DNA of 64,000 bases from Mesostigma viride (lineage: Eukaryota > Streptophyta > Mesostigmatophyceae > Mesostigmatales > Mesostigmataceae): NCBI GenBank assembly GCA_009746045.1, contig RPFO01000219.1, forward strand, positions 658,501-722,500, written 5' to 3'. The translations under genes were made by a program, and so were the position numbers. This document shows, piece after piece, positions 56,401-64,000 of the stretch (position 1 is its first letter; every line of letters starts with the position of its first letter). Below the pieces are notes generated by a model. That model made no database searches. It saw nothing but the letters and a program-made list of their open reading frames with translations, and was not told where the DNA came from.

Positions 56401-59400
56401 CGGGTGGCGGTGGGGGAGGCGTGGGGGCGAAAGCATGGCCAGAGGGCGGGGGAAGGGCAGCGATCATTATGAATGTGGGCACAACAAGTACTGCAACGAG
56501 GTACAACAATTCTTAGAGCACTCGCAAACATAGTGTCACAATGAAAGCATGAGGGTGTTTGAGAGCCTAAATAAGAGTGTACATGCCTGAGAGTTTTCTC
56601 CTCACTTGTTTTCACTTTCTACCGGGTAGAAGAACAGGGGCCCTTAGCATACCGCAGGGGCGTAGGGGGCTACTTCCAGCCTGTCCTTTACCTTAGCATG
56701 GCGTAGGAGCATAGGGGCCTACCTCCAGCCTGTCCTTTGTCTTAGCATAGCGTTAGAGCGTAGGGGCCTACCTCCAGCCTGTCCTTTGTCTTAGCATAGC
56801 GTTATAACAAAGAGGCGCACCTCCTGCTGGTAGAGTGTGCAAGCCTGCAAGCTTTTCCCCCAATTGTTTTCACTTTCCTCGCGGATAAAAGAGCAAGGGC
56901 CGACCTCAAGCCTGTCCTTTGCCTTAGCATAGCGTTAGAGCGTGAGAACGTACATCCAGCCGGTAGCCGGTGATGGCCTGCCCACCATCGTGCGCGGGCG
57001 GGACAAGTTGCAGGAGAAGCGAGTTTTGCGCACGGCTGGTCAGGACAGGCAGAGGGGGGGCATCGGGCGCGGCTGGGGCCGTGCTGACCCGGGCTGCATA
57101 ACGAATGATAGTAAGTTTAAGCATGCAAACAAAGAAAAGATGAGTTAGGTCTGCAGCAGAAAGGATGATTGAAATCCGCAAAAGAAGGGTAAAACGACAA
57201 GGGCACTGAATGCGAAGAGATTGCCAGCAAACTTGCACGCTAACGAGATAATACTAGTGCATGAGCAAACCACACACAAGGGACGCATGAACAAATGAGA
57301 GGGAGTACAGCAGCAGTTCAAGGCTGGCCAGCTTGTGTTGCCCTAGGACCGATGCCGCGAGACCAAACCGGCTCGCTTCTGGTCTTTTTATAGTAGTAAT
57401 GCTGATGCATGGGAGGGACACCGAGGCCGAAAGTACAGTATATTATTCCAACATTCTGATGAAAAGGATGTCCCTCAGCTGGAGAAAGTGTCACTGCAGA
57501 AGCAACCAGACCAGTGTCAAGAGGCACTGAGACAGCCACTCTAGCCCGCTCTGGGACACTCTAGGCCGCTCCGTTGCCTCAACTGTACCATGGAGCCACT
57601 CGCTACCATCGCGCCGTCTACCCTGGAAACAGCGAGCAACCTCGTATTAAAGGAACGATATTATAACATTGTTATAATCCATGGCCACTGAAATCTTCGC
57701 AAATGCATGGATCTGGCAAAGTGTGGCAGCACCACTTGTGAAAGTCTCCCATGCACCACTCTGCACAGTATGCTGGTACCCATAGCGGTAAGTATGGGAA
57801 AAGCAAGTGCCCCAATCCTTAACTAAAAGCCCCAATCCTGCACTCATACCTTGCTCATACTCCTAATACTTCAAAACGGTCCCTAACGCGCAGTTCTGTT
57901 GGTTATACTATACTGGCATCCGTACTGCAACTGCTCAAGTGCCCCAATCTCATACAAGTACTCCAAAATGGTCCCTAATGAGTGGCTCTGGCGTCTATAA
58001 TACTCTGGTATCCGTACCGTCGGCGCTGAAGCGGCCCCACCCCGCCTCGTTCTTGCAACGCAGCCGCACGCAGTACTCCCGCCCTGGATGGCCCGGGGGT
58101 GGGGGGTGGGGGGGGGCAGGCAAGCCCGCAGGTTCCCGCACATGCAAACATATTACAGTCACATGGACGCACACATGCGAAAAACAAGTGAGCAAGCAAG
58201 GGCTAAATAGACATCAGACATAGACGTCCAATGCCCATTAAGTACGACCTTACCTAGGGACGATGCATCGGTAATGCCAGTGAAGCAAGATGTGAGAACC
58301 ATTGGGCTTACACTCGACGGAGTGGAAACCAGCTCAACAGGCCGGTGCTTGATGGAACGGACAACGCACGGCAACAAGCAAGGACCAGATATGAATGGAG
58401 AACATAGGCAGGAGAGTATAGACAACAGAAATAGATTAACATAGGGAAATAGAAACATATCTCTATTAGTGGCATTGTTATTTGATTGCAACACAAGGTA
58501 GCTCTTGCCCCCTGGCCAGGAAACCGGCCAAACCTTTGCCACTGCTAATTGGGATTAGGCTGCATCGGCCTCGAGCGGTATGTCACGTGAACCCTGCAAC
58601 CTAGCTATAGCGGCTACCCTTCTATCTTGTTATAAATAATATATGTTCAGGGAACTATAAAAGATGCACATACATACGAAAACATAGGGGGAAAAAAGAG
58701 ATAAAAAAGACTCACTTAGTAAGGAAAAAGGTGGGAGGGTAAAACCTCAGTGACACCATGACAAGCAAAGAGAATAGGGCCACATTACGGCACCATTATA
58801 CAAGTTCAAGCCATAAAGGGTTAAGGCATGGAGCTTTAGCTTTTGGGCTGGCCGTGAGGCCTGGAGTTCTAGCTTCTTGGCTGGCCGTGACTGTCCACGA
58901 CCTTGGTGCCAAACACTCTTGTTTTGAGCGACTAGGAGAGCTCGAAGCACGTGCAAGTGATTCGAAGCATGTGACATTGCGTCTGCGCCAACAGATCTTC
59001 GGCGGAGCTCTGTGCGCACGCGAGGGCGGGCATTCTATGGCCCAACCCAGCGGACACCGCCGCGTGCCTACCTGCGATGAGCCCCTGCAGGGTGCACGCC
59101 GTCTTGTCGCCGCTGTAGCCCACCTCCCACTGCATCGATTTCGCCCCGCCGCCGCGACCGTGGCCTGCACGCGACACCTCCAGCTCATAGCTGTATGGGG
59201 GGGGAGTGTGCCAGTGCACGAGTAAAGAGAGTTAATAGAAATAAAGTGCGCAATGACATGCGCACGACACCTCCGGCTCATAGCTGAGGGGGGGGGGCAT
59301 GTAGAACGTTCAAGTACACAAGATAAAAGTATAGTGTTATAAGAGAATGGAAGCAAGGACGAGCTCGTAGCTGAGGTGCGACTTACAAGATTACAGATTG

Positions 59401-60332
59401 CACACTGGTCGTGATGCAGTGGAGGATTTGGAAGCAAGCATAAGCTTGTATTAGGTTGGGAATAAAACAGCATTACGGACAAGCAATAGAGTACAAGGGC
59501 AAAGGGCACCCATGCACCTGGTGGTGAGGGCCAAGGCAAAGGGGTCCTTGTAATCCTTGTAATCCTTGTAATCCTTGTAATCCTTGTAATCCTTGTAATC
59601 CTAGTAATCCTTGTAATCCTTGTAATCCTTGTAATCCATGTAATCCTTGTAATCCTTGTAATCCTTGTAATCCTTGTAATCCTTGTAATCCTTGTAATCC
59701 TTGTAAGCCTCGTCATCATTCTACTGACGAGAAGGCACAAACACAATAGCTTTTCCACCCATGCACCTGTTCCATGGGTGTATGGGTAAGCACACTCCAG
59801 ATACTTTACAACACATCTTACCTGGTGACGGGCGTCAGCAACACATTTCAAGGCACACCCATTTTATTTCCGGGTGACGGGGGCCAAGGCAAACCAATCC
59901 TTCTCATCCTTTAACTGTCATGACCAGACTTGCTCTTCCGCCCATTGTTGGTGAGGGCACTCATAACAATTGCTCTTCCGTCCATTTTTACCTGGAGACG
60001 CGGGCCCCCCCGTCGTCCTGCGGGGGCCCCCACGCAAGGGTGATAAAACTGGCACCGGCACCGCCCACCGTGGGGGGCCGCGGGGGCTGCGGGGGCGCCG
60101 CCCCCATGCGCGCCTCCACGGGAGCGCTGGCCATGGAGCGGCCGACCACATTCTCCGCAAACAGGCGCAGGCGGTAGCACAGGCCGCTGCGGAGGTTGGG
60201 CACCTCGCACCTGCCGGGTGTAGGGGGGGGGCGGGGGAGGAGGATTGCTGAATGTGGGTGGATGAGCTGGTTTCGTTGGTTACAAATGGGCGGAGGTTGG
60301 CCAGCCCGCACCTGCCGGGTTGAGGCAAGAGG

Positions 60333-60391
<59 letters not shown>

Positions 60392-62957
60392 GGGGGGGCG
60401 GAGGGGGTTGAGGGGGGTTGAGGGAGGTGGGGGGGTGAGGTGGGGTGCATGTGTGTGTGTGTGTGACTTTGTTGCATAGTTGTTTAGGAGGCTGGTCAAA
60501 TGTCTTCCTGAAGGAGCATTTGCCTGCGTTGCCAGCAGCTTGGTCGAGTAGAGGCAAACTAAGGTCGATGGCCGTACTTCATCCCATGTAGAGCCGCTGT
60601 AACGGTCATCCGTGAATGCATTGCCTCTCAGTCAGTATCTATATTATAATTCATATGAGTACGTCTCAGTTTCTCAAAACCAGCATGTCACCTATCCGAA
60701 GTCCGCACGCACCAAAGGTCATCCCCATTGTAGACCGGCATGAAAGGCCCGCCTCCTCCACTCCCTGGATGGCCACGTCAAGACATGGAGGCACATGCAT
60801 TGATGGCAGCGACAAACACAGCAGCACACCGTGTGTGTCAGATGCGTGTGTTGGGCATACTCGGTGGTACCTGCGACCATACGTACTACTACTTGGACAG
60901 TTTGGTACCCCGCGACTCTCCCAAGTCAGAGGCTGAATGGGTGGATTAAATGGAGGGAGGGAGGGAGGGAGGGAGGGAGGGAGGGAGGGAGGGAGGGAGG
61001 AGGGAGGGAGGGAGGGAGGGAGGGAGGGAGGGAGGGAGGGAGGGAGGGAGGGAGGGAGGGAGGGAGGGAGGGAGGGAGGAGGGAGGGAGGAGGGAGGGAG
61101 GGAGGGAGGGAGGGAGGGAGGGAGGAGGGAGGGAGGGAGGGAGGGAGGGAGGGAGGGAGGGAGGGAGGGAGGGAGGGAGGGAGGGAGGGAGGGAGGGAGG
61201 GAGGAGGGAGGGAGGGAGGGAGGGAGGGAGGGAGGGAGGGAGGGAGGGAGGGAGGGAGGGAGGGAGGGAGGGAGGGAGGGAGGGAGGGAGGGAGGGAGGG
61301 AGGGAGGGAGGGATGAGAACTTGCCATCTCCACTAACCGAAAGATCAAAATCCTAATCCATAGCAGATTGCTATGGACAGTGGGCGACTTATGTGGGACT
61401 CCTCCCTGGAACATGACATCGGTGAAAGATTTTGGTACGATACTGGATTCGAACACAGGACCTCTTGCATGAATCAAACTGCTAGCCCCACGGGGGCGAA
61501 TGTGAGTATGAGTACTACTCACTGTCATTGACAATATCAAGACAGAACCATCATGACATGGACATGTAGCTTTATACGTCAGGAATTAGGATCCATGTGT
61601 GATCCCGACGCGCGGGCGATGCCCTTTCAGAAAGGAGATGAAACGCCACTGAAGAGCCGCCACTGATGCCATGTGCATTCAACCGAGAGAGAACAAGAAA
61701 GTTCCCACCATTCACCTCAAGGCCCGCCGTCGTGCTCGTTGGCCCAACGGTCCAACGACACATGCCGACAGTCACAGACCAGTCATACAAATGACCCTCA
61801 TGCGACCCGCCACTAAGTCCGACACTGTGACGTATCCAGAGCCAAACAGCGCAATGGGGGGGGAGCCCAGGTAACTAGCTACAAATAGTCCAACACGGGA
61901 AAGTGCACAAGACTCTGGCTCGGCCCACGGACGGCTCAGGCTAACTGCCGGCGCCGACTTGTGTGACAAACGCTAGTCCTGTGTAACAAACACTAGCTCG
62001 TACGTGAGAACTAGTCGATCAACCCAATAAAGGGTACGTAGCTAATTACAAATAGCCCGACGGCCATCGACGGCAGTAATTGTTACGGCCCACTATCCAA
62101 TAACAGAGCCCAAGACGACAGGCTTGGACGCGACAGGCTTGGACGTAACAGATGGATGAAGGAATGCCTGGCGGTCCTCATGTGGGCGACTCAGCGGGGC
62201 ACAGGGAACGGCAGGGATAAAGATGCAGTAGCCTGGACTTGGTGAACCGACCCATCCACCCGACACACGCACTTATTAAACGCTACATTCCTGACGTTTC
62301 TGATGCCGCGCACCGCGATAAAGATCCATGTCATGTACATTTTACAGTAGTATATAACATGAACTGTCCCAGCATGCTGTAAACTTAACTACAAACCCAC
62401 CGCCATACGCGTACCCCAAACCCAACGCAACGCGCCTTCCCCAAACCCACCGCCACATGCCTCCCCAAAACCCACCGCCAAATGCGTACCCCAAAACCCA
62501 CCGCCAAAGGCGTACCCCAAACCCACCATCGTCAATCTCCAAGATGTACGACTTAAATTTATATACAATATTCTTAAATTAACCCACCATCGTCAATCTC
62601 CAAGATGTACGACTTAAATTTATATACAATATTCTCAAAGTAACCCACCATCGTCAATCTCCAAGATGTACGACTTAAATTTATATACAATATTCTTAAA
62701 GTAAACCACCATCGTCAATCTCCAAGATGTACGACTTAAATTTATATACAATATTCTTAAATTAACCCACCATCGTCAATCTCCAAGATGTACGACGTGA
62801 TGGGCGACCCATGGGACGCCGTCTCCTCCCACGCCACCGCGATCGTGGACTCGGTCACGCTCAGCACGCACGGGGGCAGCGGCTGCGCCGGCACCGAGGG
62901 GGATGTCCGGAAGACCGACTCCTCGCTGAAGGGGCTGTCGCCCAGCTGGTTCCAGGC
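46343..62957 (-). CDS. FNDC3-like multi-fibronectin-III membrane protein, 5' partial
   Basis: Sixteen phase-consistent GT-AG exons on the minus strand: 62771-62957, 60713-60764, 59992-60210, 59072-59190, 58018-58083, 56954-57093, 56054-56327, 55376-55469, 54194-54716, 53284-53415, 52590-52861, 52017-52235, 50924-50969, 50144-50218, 48581-48999, 46343-47078 (3573 nt, 1190 aa plus stop). The tail of one and seven further FN3 domains follow each other, each with W in strand B ([34 protein letters not shown]), Y-LE-type strand C ([23 protein letters not shown]) and RV-A-N-G strand F ([28 protein letters not shown]). Several domains carry long Ser/Gly/Ala inserts. The last 21 residues hold a membrane helix ([14 protein letters not shown]), so it is probably tail-anchored, as FNDC3 proteins are. 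Function in algae is unknown. The N-terminus lies beyond the window. Confidence 0.88.
47600..47935 (+). repeat. About 110-bp tandem repeat with TCTTATCTTGCTTTTGCAG
   Basis: Three units in the last intron of the FNDC3-like gene, each with ttatcttgcttttgcag, a cgtgtacgctgtct-like part and atagtagtatatac. On the plus strand each resembles an acceptor, but the host gene is on the minus strand. Confidence 0.85.
49366..49607 (+). repeat. 39-bp tandem repeat, six units
   Basis: ccacattgccaacattgggt followed by taccttgcgaagccgtaga, head to tail without spacers, in FNDC3-like intron 14. A similar gccttggcat/ccttgcaaggc theme is not seen in the flanking exons. Confidence 0.93.
49960..49995 (-). repeat. 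Downstream copy of the exon 50144-50218 end
   Basis: Plus strand tcggcgcggaggaagaagtaggtgcgctt copies cttgacgcggaagaagtaggtgcatgt at 50143-50169, the exon 3' part. It lies about 150 bp downstream in the intron. Confidence 0.75.
50481..50557 (+). repeat. (GACA)n-(GA)n microsatellite
   Basis: Short GACA tract running into about 55 bp of AG repeats. A poly-G run follows at 50656-50678. Confidence 0.95.
51040..51105 (+). repeat. (CA)n microsatellite next to a minimal exon
   Basis: CA-rich tract 70 bp upstream (in transcription) of exon 50924-50969. No AG occurs on the minus strand between 51001 and 51180, which is why the exon must start at 50969. Confidence 0.9.
51180..51300 (+). repeat. 57-bp tandem duplication in FNDC3-like intron
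   Basis: taagcataggggaggagaga and gtaaaagaggggagaataga form two adjacent copies. Confidence 0.85.
51410..52016 (-). repeat. Array of donor-border copies of exon 52017-52235
   Basis: The exon end and donor, plus-strand acatacctggttactggcga, recurs at least eight times between about 51550 and 52016 as ctggttactggcgaccctaa, with acatacctgg, acataacagg or cacacctgg at the splice position. A separate tttgatagttaggccc array lies at 51410-51505. Confidence 0.9.
52468..52589 (-). repeat. Donor-border copies of exon 52590-52861
   Basis: Plus strand caagccactcactcgcgggacagc (about 52473) and cgccactcactcccgtgacagc (about 52515) copy the real caagccactcactcgcaggacagc (52579). Both keep GTGAGT on the minus strand; spacing about 43 and 63 bp. 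Confidence 0.9.
53416..53452 (+). repeat. Poly-G run at an acceptor
   Basis: Over 30 G on the plus strand form the polypyrimidine tract of the acceptor for exon 53284-53415. A similar run (47087-47107) serves the last exon. Confidence 0.9.
54850..54985 (+). repeat. About 75-bp direct duplication in FNDC3-like intron
   Basis: ttcaaactatcacgcaa and ctactatctagcagtatgt occur twice. Confidence 0.8.
56640..56953 (-). repeat. Donor-border copies of exon 56954-57093
   Basis: Real border: plus strand gagcgtgagaacgtacatccagccgg (56936). Copies with cgtaggggcctacctccagcctgtc at about 56660, 56710 and 56757 (spacing about 48 bp), and weaker ones near 56810 and 56900, in the downstream intron. Each keeps a GTAGG-type donor on the minus strand. 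Confidence 0.85.
57765..57930 (-). repeat. Donor-border copies of exon 58018-58083
   Basis: actggcatccgtactgcaac (57910) and tgctggtacccatagcggta (57770) resemble actctggtatccgtaccgtc (58002), the exon end with its donor. The first copy is convincing, the second weaker. Confidence 0.65.
59262..59390 (-). repeat. Upstream copies of the exon 59072-59190 acceptor border
   Basis: Plus strand cgacacctccggctcatagctg (59265) and gagctcgtagctgaggtgcg (59366) copy cgacacctccagctcatagctg (59172), the exon start with its CAG acceptor, in the upstream intron. Confidence 0.85.
59510..59890 (-). repeat. (TTGTAATCC)n array and donor-border copies of exon 59992-60210
   Basis: 59546-59706 is a 9-bp array of ttgtaatcc. 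Around it, cacctggtggtgagggcc (59515), cttacctggtgacgggcg (59818) and ccgggtgacgggggcc (59871) resemble the real donor border tttacctggagacgcgggcc (59988). Confidence 0.75.
60287..60325 (-). repeat. Upstream copy of the exon 59992-60210 acceptor border
   Basis: Plus strand gcggaggttggccagcccgcacctgccgggtt copies gcggaggttgggcacctcgcacctgccgggtg (60189-60220). The copy reads GRCGLANLR where the gene reads GRCEVPNLR across the acceptor. Confidence 0.9.
60335..60388 (+). repeat. (GT)n microsatellite
   Basis: About 54 bp of GT in the intron between exons 60713-60764 and 59992-60210. Confidence 0.95.
60952..61313 (+). repeat. (GGGA)n microsatellite, 360 bp
   Basis: Tetranucleotide array with scattered GGA register slips, in the FNDC3-like first visible intron. 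Open frames of Gly-Arg-Glu or Pro-Ser-Leu repeats are artefacts. Confidence 0.97.
61425..61500 (-). mobile_element. tRNA-like SINE fragment
   Basis: Minus strand ggggctagcagtttgattca then gcaagaggtcctgtgttcgaatccag has A-box and B-box (GTTCGAATCC) spacing like a decayed tRNA. Its body differs from the elements at 26655 and 27095. Confidence 0.45.
61501..62390. other. Intron interior without recognised content
   Basis: Part of the intron 60765-62770. A short cccaaacccaccgccaaatgcg tandem begins at about 62392. No exon of correct phase was needed or seen. Confidence 0.4.
62521..62764 (-). repeat. Four tandem copies of the donor border of exon 62771-62957
   Basis: A 61-bp unit starting acccaccatcgtcaatctcc (62521, 62582, 62643, 62704) repeats the real exon end and donor at 62765. 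Each copy carries about 27 exon bases, the donor (GTGGGT in most, GTGGTT in one) and the same AT-rich intron piece. Confidence 0.97.
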
Positions 62958-62984
62958 CTGGGGGAGCAGAACAGCATCACATAG

Positions 62985-63132
62985 AGATGTGGAACACGGT
63001 CAGGAAACAGGAAACAGCTGATTCCGCGCCTGGGGGAGCAGACAAGCATCATTAAAGAAAGGTTGCACACGGCCAATAGGGCAGGAAAAAGATCATAGGC
63101 AGCTGTTTCCATGCGTGGGCGAGCAGACAAAC
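62985..63132 (-). repeat. Two upstream copies of the acceptor border of exon 62771-62957
   Basis: cagctgattccgcgcctggg plus ggagcagacaagcatc (63015) and cagctgtttccatgcgtggg plus cgagcagacaa (63102) copy cagctggttccaggcctggg plus ggagcagaacagcatc (62943). Confidence 0.92.
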
Positions 63133-63486
63133 GCCATTTGAGGTTGAGGTTGTATCAGGTCAATCAGGATACTGAAGGTTTTACCAGAAGGATGAGCAAG
63201 CAAATGGATGTACCCCTGTGGGGGGGGCAGGCCAAAAAAAGAAAGTAAAGGCAATAACAGACAAGAAAACCACAACAGCGTGCTTTATGCGACTGGGGGA
63301 CACAGGAGAGAGGGGGCTAAAAACAAAGAGCGAAAAAGAAAATAAGCAAGCAGAGAGAGCAATGTTAAGACTGTGAATGAGGGACCACAGCGAGAAATGG
63401 TATACAGATAAGGAAAGAGAGCGAGCAATCCTACGACATCAGATAAGGAAAGACCGACATGGTAAGACACAGACATCCGTGTCCAT

Positions 63487-63531
63487 AAACCCCAAACCCT
63501 TAACCCTAAACGCTAAACCCTAAACCCTAAA
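63487..63531 (+). repeat. Plant-type telomere-like repeats, interstitial
   Basis: aaaccctaaaccctaaac with variants (ccaaacccttaaccctaaacg), about six units of CCCTAAA. Too short to say it marks a chromosome end. Confidence 0.8.
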
Positions 63532-63676
63532 CAAAAAGCAGAAAGAATACAAGAATTGGAGTTGACAGCATTGGAAGAGCGGGGGGGCGGGGGGGAGAAA
63601 GTAGCTGGGTAAGGGCCGAGTTTGGTAGGGGAGAGCAGCGGGCACCCCTTCCTCTCCCCCCCCCTCCCCCCAACAC

Positions 63677-63900
63677 ACAGCGCGGATCCGTGTGTTTGCA
63701 GACAGCGCGGATGCGTGTGTTTGCAGACAGCATGGATGCGTCTGTTTGCAGACAGCATGGATGCGTGTGTTTGCAGACAGCATGGATGCGTGTGTTTGCA
63801 GACAGCGCGGATGCGTGTGTTTGCAGACAGCGCGGATGCGTGTGTTTGCAGACAGCGCGGATGCGTGTGTTTGCAGACAGCGCGGATGCGTGTGCTTGCA
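63677..63900 (+). repeat. 25-bp tandem repeat, nine units
   Basis: gtgtgtttgcagacagcgcg then gatgc, with catgg variants. Upstream (in transcription) of the first visible exon of the FNDC3-like gene. The remaining 62958-64000 holds no exon I can support. Confidence 0.95.
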
Positions 63901-64000
63901 CCAGAGCACAGAACGAGTACATCTCCCCCCCCCTCCCCTTCTCCCTCCTATTTGCGTCCCAGCACCAAAACAACTACTTATGACCCTCTGCCCCCCCCCC

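Noticed and set aside
60831-61540. ORFs of GREG and PSLP repeats, also at 23833-25035
   Set aside because: Translation of (GGGA)n and related tracts; the frames at 23833-25035 are also antisense to PEX22 exon 6.

Overview
This is a eukaryotic nuclear window. Its genes are split by many GT-AG introns, it carries a Ty3-type chromovirus, several LINEs and tRNA-derived SINE-like copies, and it has plant-type (CCCTAAA)n repeats near the right end. The gene set is an EGF plus exostosin/GT47 protein, a PEX22 closest in pattern to plant PEX22, a SNU23/ZMAT2 splicing factor and an FNDC3-like protein. Together with intron-rich, microsatellite-rich DNA this fits a green alga (chlorophyte) with expanded introns. 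That is an inference; the species cannot be read from the sequence.

Layout: 2-3653 (+) is the 3' part of an EGF/exostosin glycosyltransferase gene. 3857-5814 (-) is a 5'-truncated L1-like LINE. 6591-15495 (-) is a SNU23/ZMAT2 homologue whose ten coding exons I assembled by splice sites and reading phase (205 aa). 16500-26176 (+) is PEX22, eight exons, 331 aa. The last two genes are divergent across about 1 kb. 26.2-33.6 kb is a transposon graveyard: SINE-like copies, an RTE-like LINE in several copies and LINE ORF1 pieces. 33761-42889 (-) is a chromovirus with near-identical LTRs, whose gag is interrupted by a 647-bp element ending in two perfect 206-bp palindromes and flanked by a 5-bp target duplication. 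43.2-45.5 kb holds further LINE copies. 46343-62957 (-) is an FNDC3-like multi-fibronectin-III gene, 16 exons, 1190 aa in the window, open at its 5' end beyond the window, with a C-terminal membrane anchor.

The most unusual signal is structural. At roughly half of the exon-intron borders in the three spliced genes, the border itself (the last or first 15-50 exon bases plus the splice site) recurs one to several times inside the neighbouring intron, often as a tandem array. The introns appear to have grown by local duplication seeded at their own splice sites, leaving arrays of decoy donors and acceptors.

The host genes do not form a pathway. They serve cell-surface glycosylation, pre-mRNA splicing, peroxisomal protein import and an endomembrane FN3 protein. 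All coordinates of spliced exons come from my reading of the sequence, checked by phase, without transcript support.
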